From assembly GCA_031270785.1 (NCBI GenBank), contig JAISWM010000086.1, forward strand, positions 1 through 20,073: 20,073 nt of DNA. The letters run 5' to 3'. The DNA is from Oscillospiraceae bacterium (GTDB taxonomy: Bacteria > Bacillota > Clostridia > Oscillospirales > Acutalibacteraceae). This document shows, one piece after another, positions 14,391-20,073 of the stretch. Both the position numbers and the translations under genes were made by a program. Positions within the stretch are counted from its first letter, which is position 1. Every line of letters begins with the position of its first letter. Under the pieces are notes generated by a model. The model was not told the origin of the DNA and ran no database searches. It was given only the letters and a program-made list of their open reading frames with translations.

Positions 14391-15260
14391 TTATCGTTTA
14401 TGTATTGTACCATAGCATGCGGCAAACGCACTAAACTGCTGGTTAGGGTCCTGCCGAAAGTTGTTGATTTGTTCTATCGCGGTAGCAACAACAGGTTTTT
14501 GTGGTACAACATGTGAAAGGTCTTTTAAAATGTCTTCCGCTTCGTAAAGAATGAGATACAAACGCTCAAAATTCACTGCAGTATAAATCATGTTTATCAA
14601 TTCGTATACAAGACCTTCATATTTTAAATAGCAACGGGTTTCGGTACCTTCCCAATCCTCTATCGAGAGACAGAAATTAACTTCTTCAAGACTTTTCAAT
14701 AAATTGTTAAGTTGTTCTTTTATTGTTGTGTCGTCAGCTGATTTAGCTGCGGCTAATTTAATATGAACTCCTCTGAAGGCTACTCCGTGTGCAGCTGGTC
14801 CGTAATGAATTGCTTTAGCTGTAGCAGCTTCTTGCATTTCCGAGCGCATTTCTGTTTCTTCTTCTATTTCTTTTCTCAATATAGCGTTCTGCCGGTTAAC
14901 AATGTCCCGCTCAACGTCACCGATTTGTGCTATCGTGGCATTAACATCATCCCCTGGCACAAAATGTAAACGCTGGTTCGTTTTGCCAAGTAATATATGC
15001 AAATGCCAAACACTTATTTCATTCTCAATCGTACTAGTCAATTCTTCTATATACTCTTGCAATCTTTCATCAGGGAAAGTAATATTTCGCAAATCTACCA
15101 TTAATTTTTCAACCCCGCTTATTACTTTACGTTCGGCTGCTTCAACTGCTCTTCTTGCTTCAACTGTTTCCTCACGTACAGCACCAACCGCTACACCCGT
15201 GGTAAACAAAACAAAAGCCAGAACCAATACACACCGTTTAAAAATATTTACAGTAACCAT
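14391..15260 (-). CDS. Exported alpha-helical protein, paralog 2
   Basis: 289 residues. The first 37 residues (MVTVNIFKRC, VLVLAFVLFTTGVAVGAVRE, ETVEARR) are almost identical to paralog 1, including the signal peptide. The mature part is only loosely similar. The order is kept: HILLGKTNQRL (88-98) matches LLDNVDYVLY of paralog 1, LYLILYEAEDIL (234-245) matches LFMILYEMEDVL, and both end near FSA/STxAAxYxTIxxK. The middle region differs (Glu/Met-rich, then RGVHIKLAAAKSADD). There is no catalytic motif and Cys is rare, so a structural or binding role is more likely than an enzyme; this is inference. The ribosome site AAAGAGAGAG is weaker than in paralog 1. It is transcribed from its own promoter at 15585-15613. 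Confidence 0.75.
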   Translation of the reverse strand: MVTVNIFKRCVLVLAFVLFTTGVAVGAVREETVEARRAVEAAERKVISGVEKLMVDLRNITFPDERLQEYIEELTSTIENEISVWHLHILLGKTNQRLHFVPGDDVNATIAQIGDVERDIVNRQNAILRKEIEEETEMRSEMQEAATAKAIHYGPAAHGVAFRGVHIKLAAAKSADDTTIKEQLNNLLKSLEEVNFCLSIEDWEGTETRCYLKYEGLVYELINMIYTAVNFERLYLILYEAEDILKDLSHVVPQKPVVATAIEQINNFRQDPNQQFSAFAACYGTIHKR

Positions 15261-15415
15261 AATATATACTCTCTCTTTTTCAAATTATTATAGCTAATGC
15301 CCTTGAAAAATGCCTAATTTTTTACCGTCCTCTCCCAGCGAGTCAGCGGGGAAAAGATCGTATAGTAAAAGCCTTTTGAAACAGTGACATTTTTATTCTT
15401 TCCTCCGCGAGTCGG

Positions 15416-15503
15416 TTATATCTTAAAATAATTGAAACTTCTTTTTCCTCCCCGCCATAGGCGGGGGGTGAAAGGTATTATCAATAAATTTGACCCACAA
15501 CCC
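15416..15503 (+). repeat. Family A palindrome inserted in the leader of exported paralog 2
   Basis: It begins TTATATCTTAAAATAATTG, has the centre CCCCGCCATAGGCGGGG and ends AAATTTGACCCACAACCC. Flanking 9-mers GCGAGTCGG (15407-15415) and GCAAGTTGG (15504-15512) agree at 7 of 9 positions and lie in a family B hairpin tip. Unit 1 lacks this insertion, so it postdates the duplication. Confidence 0.8.
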
Positions 15504-15584
15504 GCAAGTTGGCGGGGGAAAGAAATGTAAATGATTTTTACTATACAAACAAATTTATTTTTCAAACGCAACAACCATATTAGA

Positions 15585-15613
15585 ATTATAATATATGCCT
15601 AATAAAACGTCAA
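15585..15613 (-). promoter_or_regulatory. Near-consensus SigA promoter of exported paralog 2
   Basis: Minus strand TTGACG (15608-15613), 17-bp spacer, TATAAT (15585-15590); same as the unit 1 promoter. The leader is about 325 nt here because of inserted repeats. Confidence 0.8.
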
Positions 15614-15666
15614 TTAATTTTTCGATTTTAATAAATCCACTTTAGATTAAAAATATTTCGAAAATT

Positions 15667-15754
15667 GATCATATTTCAAAACAATTGAAATTCCTTCTTT
15701 CACCCCCGCGTTCTGGCGGGGGAAAGATATTTTCAACCAATTTAGGTCACCACC
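15667..15754 (+). repeat. Family A palindrome downstream of dapA
   Basis: It begins GATCATATTTCAAAACAATTG, has the centre CCCCCGCGTTCTGGCGGGGG and ends ACCAATTTAGGTCACCACC. It lies 9 bases after the dapA stop codon. Confidence 0.75.
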
Positions 15755-15763
15755 GTTAAACTA

Positions 15764-16648
15764 CTATATAACCTTGTGTTTTAAAAGAATATTTTTAAGA
15801 TTTTCTTTAAGGGTGCTTTGCATATCAGAAAGTGGTAGTCTACATTTCCCGCAGTCAAATCCCATTAAATTTAACGCTTCCTTGACGGGGATGGGGTTTA
15901 TATCAGAAAATAACGTTTCAATAAGATCAAAAAATTCAACTTGCAAACTTAAACTTGATTTTATATCTCCGCTTAAAAAACTGCTTGTCATTTGATGGCA
16001 CTCCTTGGGGCAAACGTTCGCAAAAACAGATATAACACCTTTTGCGCCGACAGACATCATTGGTACGATTTGATCATCATTGCCGGAGTATATATGTAAA
16101 TTATCACCGCACAAGGAAAAAGTTTTTATGGCAGAGGATATATTTCCGTTTGCCTCTTTAGTGGCACAAATATTTTCGTGATTTGAAAGCTCTAAATAAG
16201 TTTCTGGAAGAATATTGCACCCTGTTCTGGATGGGACGTTATAAACTATAATAGGGGTATTTACCTTATCGGCAATATAATAATAATGTTTAATAAGCCC
16301 TTGCTGAGACGCCTTGTTGTAGTATGGAGTTACAATTAACAATCCGTCTGCTCCTAAATCTTCAGCTTGTTTTGAAAGTTCTAAAGCATGCTTTGTGTCG
16401 TTGCTTCCGCTGCCCGCTATTACAGGTACTCTGCGGTTTACTTTATCTACTGTATACTTAATAATACTTTTTCGTTCTTCGGGTGATAAAGTAGACGATT
16501 CACCCGTTGTGCCGCAGGAAATAATGGCGTCCGTACCGTTTTCAATTTGAAACTCTATTAAATTCCCCAAAACATCATAATTTATTCCGCCGCCATTCAT
16601 CGGGGTTACTATAGCAACTCCTGATCCGCTAAACAACAATTTTTTCAT
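15764..16648 (-). CDS. dapA: 4-hydroxy-tetrahydrodipicolinate synthase
   Basis: 294 residues. It condenses pyruvate with aspartate semialdehyde, the first committed step toward diaminopimelate and lysine. TIM-barrel motifs: CGTTGESSTL (45-54, Thr47/Thr48), TPYYNK (107-112), YNVPSRTG with Tyr136, and ATKEANGN with the Schiff-base Lys164. GSGSND and YSGNDD are also family-typical. The ATG at 16646-16648 has the ribosome site GGAGG with a 9-10-nt spacer. An in-frame extension to 16708 would translate the end of a family C repeat and is rejected. It works directly downstream of Asd and upstream of DapB, both encoded nearby. Confidence 0.97.
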   Translation of the reverse strand: MKKLLFSGSGVAIVTPMNGGGINYDVLGNLIEFQIENGTDAIISCGTTGESSTLSPEERKSIIKYTVDKVNRRVPVIAGSGSNDTKHALELSKQAEDLGADGLLIVTPYYNKASQQGLIKHYYYIADKVNTPIIVYNVPSRTGCNILPETYLELSNHENICATKEANGNISSAIKTFSLCGDNLHIYSGNDDQIVPMMSVGAKGVISVFANVCPKECHQMTSSFLSGDIKSSLSLQVEFFDLIETLFSDINPIPVKEALNLMGFDCGKCRLPLSDMQSTLKENLKNILLKHKVI

Positions 16649-16678
16649 TAATAATGTGCCTCCATTTAATTTTTTAAT

Positions 16679-16918
16679 AGATCTGTCCGTAAACTTTACA
16701 GATTGCAATCAAAATCGATGACGGCGTATAAAAATACTCCAAGGAGATTTTGATGCAAAGCCATTTTTTAAGTGATGCATTTTTCGGTCGTGTCTCAAAA
16801 CAGTTGAAATTCTTTCTTTCACCCCCGCCACAGGCGGGGGTGAAAGATATTATCAATTAATTTGGCTCACTACCCGTTTTTCGATAGTCTGTGCTCTGTT
16901 AGGTTTACGGACAGGTCT
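16679..16918 (+). mobile_element. Family C MITE-like element with nested family A
   Basis: Left end AGATCTGTCCGTAAAC (16679-16694) and right end GTTTACGGACAGGTCT (16903-16918). It is 240 bp with the family A insert and about 150 bp without it, the same as the copy at 8279-8518. The left interior (GATTGCAATCAAAATCGATGACGG) is almost identical to that copy. It lies directly upstream of dapA, so it separates dapA from the lipoprotein and asd. Confidence 0.8.
16788..16875 (+). repeat. Family A palindrome nested in family C, with target duplication
   Basis: It begins TCGTGTCTCAAAACAGTTG, has the centre CACCCCCGCCACAGGCGGGGGTG and ends AATTTGGCTCACTACCC. Flanks ATTTTTCGG and GTTTTTCGA differ only at their outer bases. 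Deleting the element and one flank restores the family C sequence TTTTTCGATAGTCTG. Confidence 0.85.
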
Positions 16919-17043
16919 AATATATAGTGATTTAATTTAAAAAGTATAAGTAAAAACCATTTAGAAACGTGGTATTACTTACGTTTTCCCCGCTTTCGGC
17001 CGGGGAAAAAAGCTCCAGTTGTTTTGAGACATAACCAAAAACT

Positions 17044-17604
17044 TTAATCCCACTCCCACTTCTCCTCCTCTTCGTTAAATATTCCATTGCCAAACAACGG
17101 GCTAAACGGGAATCCCTTCGTATAGACAAATATGGTTTCAGATTGCCTAAATTTTAAATCAATGTCGGTGTAATCATCAGAGATAATTTTTATTTTGTTA
17201 ATTCCTTTTTCTAAATTAATTGTGGTTTTTTGCAATGAATCATCCGAATTTGCGCAATTGTTCTCGTTTATTGTAACAATTTTGTTGTTTGGTTTTATCA
17301 AGGCTAATTTTGCTTTTCCACTATTACAAATTAATTCATAGGAAATATCTACCGAAACAGGATCACTTACATCCGTTTTTGCTAATTCTATAGTTCCTTT
17401 GAATTTTTTCAAATTTAGAGTAAACCCCAAATTATCTGTGTGTATTTTTCGATCTGTACCGTCCGATGAGAAGCTATTGTTGTTTGCAATTTCATTATCG
17501 TTTGAATTGTTTTTATTAAATATAGTACACGCACTTAAGAATACTAAACCAAAAATCATCAAACAAAGAACAATGACTTTCCCAGACAAATTTTTAATTT
17601 TCAC
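17044..17604 (-). CDS. Putative lipoprotein of unknown function
   Basis: 186 residues. The N-terminus MKIKNLSGK, hydrophobic core VIVLCLMIFGLVF and lipobox LSAC (Cys26) make a type II signal peptide, so the mature protein should be lipid-anchored on the outer face of the membrane. An Asn/Ser/Asp-rich linker (27-48) follows. The rest is beta-rich, with GIKLSLK-like alternation (for example NLEKGINKIKIISDD, about 130-144), reminiscent of a small beta-sandwich, and an acidic Trp-containing tail (EEEEKWEWD). I do not recognise a family. The start is GTG (17602-17604) with GGAG 9 nt upstream. It lies between asd and dapA on the same strand. Confidence 0.65.
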   Translation of the reverse strand: MKIKNLSGKVIVLCLMIFGLVFLSACTIFNKNNSNDNEIANNNSFSSDGTDRKIHTDNLGFTLNLKKFKGTIELAKTDVSDPVSVDISYELICNSGKAKLALIKPNNKIVTINENNCANSDDSLQKTTINLEKGINKIKIISDDYTDIDLKFRQSETIFVYTKGFPFSPLFGNGIFNEEEEKWEWD

Positions 17605-17915
17605 TATGGTTTACTCCTATCTTTTCAACTAACTGGCGCACATGGCTCTAGTCAGGGCAAACGCATGAAAACGTTACCAATCAACTTTTATTAAAATATA
17701 AAATAAATTTTTAATCTAAAATATTTAATTCTAATCTTAATTTCCATTTTAATCTAATTTAGGGTCTAATTCTCCCACCTTCTAGGTCGCGCATACATTG
17801 ATTTTTGCTTGCGTGATTCCGAAGGAAGCATGCAAGCCCGCCGTAACGCCCCACGTGCTCGGCGTCGGAGATAGGTGGGGGAGCAAAAATTTCACTAAAA
17901 GCTAAAAGATTTTTA
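17605..17915. other. Gap between the lipoprotein gene and asd
   Basis: About 311 bp. AT-rich sequence with several TTAATCTAA-like repeats (17709-17767, including the 20-mer shared with 11321-11340), then the GC-rich structured element D2 (17772-17890). No gene is supported. Confidence 0.5.
17772..17890. ncRNA. Structured element D2 downstream of asd with mutually exclusive helices
   Basis: ATTTTTGCT (17801-17809) pairs perfectly with AGCAAAAAT (17882-17890). CTCCCACCT (17772-17780) can instead pair with AGGTGGGGGAG (17873-17883). The two helices cross and overlap, so they exclude each other. Inner hairpins are GCTTGC/GCAAGC with TTCC/GGAA inside (17807-17836) and ACGCC/GGCGT (about 17845-17864). 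On the minus strand it is the 3' region of asd and leader of the lipoprotein gene. It could be an attenuator, a small RNA or just another repeat; the shared ATTTTTGC/GCAAAAAT closure links it to D1 at 11748-11845. Confidence 0.3.
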
Positions 17916-18992
17916 TTATATATATCCTTCTTTGCAAAGAAGTTCAGCTAATAATACGGCGCCCCCGGCAGCACCTCTTATGGTGTTGTGGGACATGCAC
18001 ACAAATTTAATGCTATACTGAGAATCTTCTCTAAGCCTTCCTACCGATATCCCCATTCCGTTTTCAAGGTTTCTGTCTGATTTTATTTGCGGTCTATCAT
18101 TTTCCGAAAAGTAATGTATAAACCTTTTTGGTGCACTTGGAAGGTCAGCAATTGCTGAACTGGAATTAAAATTATCCCACTTTTTAATTATGTTTTCAAT
18201 GCTAAATTCTTTTTCCAGCTTTACGTATACTGCTGCGGTGTGGCCATCTGAGACGGGGACTCTCAAACATTGAGACGTAATATCTATATCTTTATTCAAA
18301 ACAATTTCATTTCTGCAAATATTTCCCCATATTTTAAGTGGCTCTTTTTCGGTTTTTTCTTCTTCGCCGGGAATATAAGGGATTATATTATCTTTCATTT
18401 CCGGCCAAGTGTTAAAAGTTTTACCCGCGCCGGATATTGCTTGGTATGTGCAAACTAAAATTTTTGAAACCCCTAAATCAATTATCGGATGAATCGCCGG
18501 CACAAAGCATTGCACTGAACAATTTGACTTTACTGCTATAAATCCTTTTTTAATTCGTAGCCTTTTTCGCTGTGAATCAATAATTTTTATGTGTTCGGGA
18601 TTAACTTCCGGTATAACCATGGGGATATCGCTTGTAAACCTATGAGCGCTATTATTAGATATTACCGGGCACTCTGATTTTGCATAAACTTCTTCAAGTG
18701 CTTTAATATCATTTTTTCCCATATCAACAGCACAAAAAACAAAGTCCACGTTGGATGTTATTTTTTTTATATCTTTCGCTACATCTAAAACCACTATACT
18801 TTTAATGTGTTCAGATATATTTATGTCCTGGTTCCAACGTCCGTTCACTGCTTCTTCAAAAGTTTTACCGGCAGATCTATAACTTGCCGCTAAAATTTTA
18901 ATGTCAAACCACGGATGATTTTGAATGAGTGACACGAACCTCTGGCCTACCATACCTGTAGCACCTAGAATTCCAACTTTGGGCTTTTTCAT
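17916..18992 (-). CDS. asd: Aspartate-semialdehyde dehydrogenase
   Basis: 358 residues. It reduces aspartyl phosphate to aspartate semialdehyde, the substrate of DapA, and also feeds threonine and methionine synthesis. NADP-binding GATGMVGQRF is at 10-19. The catalytic cysteine is Cys158 in SNCSVQC. The acid-base histidine is His251 in VSDGHTAAV. The overall sequence (ISNNSAHRF, AISGAGK, GEEEKTEKEPLKIWG) matches the archaeal/fungal-type branch rather than the E. coli type; that subfamily placement is from memory. The ATG at 18990-18992 has AAGGA with a long (about 14-nt) spacer. It is the first gene of the dispersed asd-dapA-dapB cluster. Confidence 0.95.
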   Translation of the reverse strand: MKKPKVGILGATGMVGQRFVSLIQNHPWFDIKILAASYRSAGKTFEEAVNGRWNQDINISEHIKSIVVLDVAKDIKKITSNVDFVFCAVDMGKNDIKALEEVYAKSECPVISNNSAHRFTSDIPMVIPEVNPEHIKIIDSQRKRLRIKKGFIAVKSNCSVQCFVPAIHPIIDLGVSKILVCTYQAISGAGKTFNTWPEMKDNIIPYIPGEEEKTEKEPLKIWGNICRNEIVLNKDIDITSQCLRVPVSDGHTAAVYVKLEKEFSIENIIKKWDNFNSSSAIADLPSAPKRFIHYFSENDRPQIKSDRNLENGMGISVGRLREDSQYSIKFVCMSHNTIRGAAGGAVLLAELLCKEGYI

Positions 18993-19042
18993 AATAAAAA
19001 AATCAAATCCTTTCCATATATAGTGGTTTAATAATTTTTACC

Positions 19043-19119
19043 AGACCTGTCCGTAAACATCACAGAGCGCAAACTGTCGAAAAATGCATTATTTAAAAAA
19101 TGGCTTTGCATCAAAATTC
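19043..19119 (-). mobile_element. Truncated family C element in reverse orientation
   Basis: It starts AGACCTGTCCGTAAACATC (reverse complement of the right end of the other copies) and continues through CGCAAACTGTCGAAAA and TGGCTTTGCATCAAAAT. A family A copy then begins at 19120; the other family C end is absent and the mreD-like gene follows instead. Confidence 0.75.
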
Positions 19120-19207
19120 GGTCGTGTCTCAAAACAATTGAAATGCCTTCTTTTCCCCCTCGCCATAGGCGGGGGGAAAATATTATCAATTAATTTTGGC
19201 CACCACC
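19120..19207 (+). repeat. Family A palindrome overlapping the end of the mreD-like gene
   Basis: It begins GGTCGTGTCTCAAAACAATTG, has the centre CCCCCTCGCCATAGGCGGGGGG and ends AATTTTGGCCACCACC. Its right end contains the stop codon (19190-19192) and encodes the last residues (GGGQN) of the mreD-like protein. Confidence 0.8.
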
Positions 19208-19720
19208 TATAAATCTTATGTGATAAGCAATGTATCTGTTAACAAAGTAAATAACCGGCGATATAACGGCGGTGTAAACAACAGACGGCACCAAATGGTG
19301 CAAAAAAGCGTACGGTATATTATCAAAGCCGGGAATTATATAAAAAAACAAAAATCTGTATCCGATAATCACGGGAATCATAATCAGGGATGTTAAAAAA
19401 AACGCCAAAAAATTAAGGTCTATAAAGTAGGTAAATAAAACACCTAAAATATATCCCAGTATAAATAAAAAGGCTGTTTGGGAGCCAATAAAACCGCTAA
19501 TACTTACGTCCAAAAAGGCGCCGATAATTATTCCAAAAAACATACTTACATATTCTTTTTCAAATATGGCTATGGAAATAAAAACAGGAATTAAAATTAT
19601 GGGTCTGCCGCCGAATATTTCCGGAATTAAACCGCAATTTCTCTCCAAAACATAAAATAATATAATTTCAAGAAGATAAATCAGCCATCTAATAATGTCT
19701 ATAAACGCTTTTTTGGTCAC
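19190..19720 (-). CDS. mreD: MreD-like rod-shape determining membrane protein
   Basis: 176 residues from the GTG at 19718-19720. MreD is a small polytopic partner of MreC/MreB and the elongation peptidoglycan machinery. The protein is almost entirely hydrophobic with about five membrane segments, and its pattern (RPIILIPVFISIAIFEKEYVSMFFGIIIGAFLDVS) matches the MreD signature of a Pro-containing helix followed by a GxxxGxxxD helix. I prefer GTG because GGAGG lies 6 nt upstream; the ATG at 19726 directly abuts that site. The last residues (GGGQN) and stop come from a family A repeat. No mreB or mreC is adjacent in the window, so the family call is moderate. Confidence 0.65.
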   Translation of the reverse strand: MTKKAFIDIIRWLIYLLEIILFYVLERNCGLIPEIFGGRPIILIPVFISIAIFEKEYVSMFFGIIIGAFLDVSISGFIGSQTAFLFILGYILGVLFTYFIDLNFLAFFLTSLIMIPVIIGYRFLFFYIIPGFDNIPYAFLHHLVPSVVYTAVISPVIYFVNRYIAYHIRFIGGGQN

Positions 19721-19726
19721 AAACAT

Positions 19727-19822
19727 CCTCCCCCCAAAAAATTTCTATATAGCTGTTTCACTTGAAAAAAAGTCTAAATTTTGGTTATGGCTCAAATTGG
19801 GTGATATAGTAAAAACCTTGTT
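19727..19822. repeat. Partial family B and A repeats in the mreD leader
   Basis: TATAGCTGTTTCACTTGAAAA (about 19748-19768) is a family B end, followed by GGTTATGGCTCAAATTGGGTGA, a family A remnant without its hairpin core (like 4227-4277), then TATAGTAAAAACC, which is again family B. It lies between the promoter and the start codon. Confidence 0.6.
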
Positions 19823-19850
19823 ATTATAGCATAATTGATACTAATTTCAA
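19823..19850 (-). promoter_or_regulatory. Promoter for the mreD-like gene
   Basis: Minus strand TTGAAA (19845-19850), 16-bp spacer, TATAAT (19823-19828) with TGC before the -10 (extended -10). It points toward mreD and starts about 30 bases after the upstream gene's stop codon. Confidence 0.6.
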
Positions 19851-19878
19851 TTATAAACGTCAATTTGTATAGCAAAAA

Positions 19879-20073
19879 TCATTTTGAGTCGCCAAGGTCG
19901 CGGGCGGAAAGTTCGCCGGACATCAGGCGAGGTAATAAAGCGTCTCGAAGCTCCGCAAGGCGCTCAGTTTCGTCTTCATTTTCTCGTACCTGCGCCATAA
20001 TCGCATCCTCGATTGCATAGTAATCGGTGAGCGTCTCGTCTGGTGGTAAGTATATGGACTTTAGCATTAATGC
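19879..20073 (-). CDS. hsdS: Type I restriction-modification specificity subunit HsdS, C-terminal end (partial)
   Basis: The frame is open to the window edge and gives 64 residues, so the gene continues beyond it. ALMLKSIYLPPDETL and ERLAELRDALLPRLMSGEL are typical of the last conserved region of HsdS, where a long helix ends in LLPrLmsGel. HsdS recognises the DNA target for the HsdM methylase and HsdR nuclease. Composition is clearly less AT-rich than the genes to its left, consistent with acquisition by transfer. HsdM/HsdR are not visible in this window. It could also be an orphan or truncated specificity gene. Confidence 0.75.
   Translation of the reverse strand, partial: ALMLKSIYLPPDETLTDYYAIEDAIMAQVRENEDETERLAELRDALLPRLMSGELSARDLGDSK

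Larger units (their letters stand above)
14363..15650. repeat. Tandem duplication, unit 2 (exported paralog 2 with its promoter)
   Basis: Same boundaries as unit 1 (TCAGTAACTATATGTC to CACTTTAGATTAA). It is about 145 bp longer, explained by extra family A/B sequence in the leader (about 15351-15512), which is absent from unit 1. Confidence 0.85.
15261..15763. other. Gene-free gap between exported paralog 2 and dapA, repeat-filled
   Basis: It holds a family B leader (about 15289-15580) broken up by additional family B and family A sequence (full family A at 15416-15503), the paralog 2 promoter (15585-15613), AT-rich DNA and another family A copy (15667-15754) ending just before the dapA stop codon. 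No gene is supported. Confidence 0.65.
16649..17043. other. Gene-free gap between dapA and the lipoprotein gene
   Basis: It is almost entirely the family C element (16679-16918) with its nested family A, followed by AT-rich DNA and a partial palindrome (about 16986-17037: GC stem CCCCGCTTTCGGCCGGGG, then a family A end CAGTTGTTTTGAGACATAACC) next to the lipoprotein stop codon. Confidence 0.65.

Noticed and set aside
16649..16708. Longer dapA start giving a 20-residue extension (SVKFTDRSI...)
   Set aside because: The extension is encoded by the terminal inverted repeat of family C; the ATG at 16648 has a strong ribosome site and fits the family's N-terminus.
17811..17836. CCGAAGGAAGCA resembles the conserved tip of SRP (4.5S) RNA
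   Set aside because: The loop lacks one G of the GGAA tetraloop, the 5' partner motif (CAGGTCC) is absent, and the surrounding pairing does not follow the SRP helix 8 layout.
1..20073. CRISPR array
   Set aside because: Repeats are dispersed between genes, palindromic and irregularly spaced; there are no regular spacers and no cas genes.
1..20073. tRNA or rRNA genes
   Set aside because: I saw no tRNA-like TTCGANNC/CCA pattern with cloverleaf pairing and no conserved rRNA segments.

Overview
The window is the replication-origin neighbourhood of a low-GC bacterium. Going leftward on the minus strand, dnaA, dnaN, gyrB and gyrA follow in the classic Gram-positive order. The dnaA-dnaN intergenic region carries a textbook Firmicutes-type oriC: DnaA-like boxes, a short GC block, five TAG (DnaA-trio) repeats and an AT-rich unwinding element. 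GyrA and GyrB look clostridial; my impression from memory is Oscillospirales/Ruminococcaceae-like, which is inference. The palindrome-riddled intergenic DNA and the family of exported helical proteins would fit a host-associated lineage, but nothing here proves that.

Layout: 1-379 holds the end of an unrecognised plus-strand gene and a strong hairpin. 380-7568 holds gyrA, a serine-hydrolase (lipase-like) gene, a two-TM YcxB-like protein and gyrB. 7692-9712 holds a zinc-ribbon membrane protein, where recF would normally sit, and dnaN. 9713-9983 is oriC and 9984-11300 is dnaA. 11301-12234 is a gene-free dnaA leader/promoter region full of repeats. 12235-18992 holds a dispersed diaminopimelate/lysine cluster in transcription order asd, lipoprotein, dapA, two tandem exported paralogs, dapB. 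19190-19720 is an mreD-like gene and 19879-20073 the C-terminal end of a type I restriction specificity subunit. Every recognisable complete gene is on the minus strand, so genes right of oriC appear to face the rightward fork.

The most distinctive feature is the intergenic DNA. At least three families of small palindromic, transposase-less elements occupy almost every gap. Family A is about 88 bp with a GC-rich central hairpin and about 9-bp target duplications. Family B is about 120 bp with ends like TATAGCTGTTNCGTTTGAAAA. Family C is about 150 bp with AGACCTGTCCGTAAAC terminal inverted repeats. Family A is repeatedly found inside B (in the hairpin tip) and inside C, so it is the youngest. 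Some copies supply the stop codon and last residues of neighbouring proteins.

The second standout is a tandem duplication (13093-15650) of a secreted-protein gene. Promoter, leader and signal peptide are almost unchanged while the mature proteins have diverged strongly.

Functionally the genes cover replication initiation and its topology (dnaA, dnaN, gyrA, gyrB), aspartate-to-DAP synthesis for lysine and peptidoglycan (asd, dapA, dapB), cell shape (mreD-like) and the cell surface/exterior (lipoprotein, exported paralogs, possibly the hydrolase).
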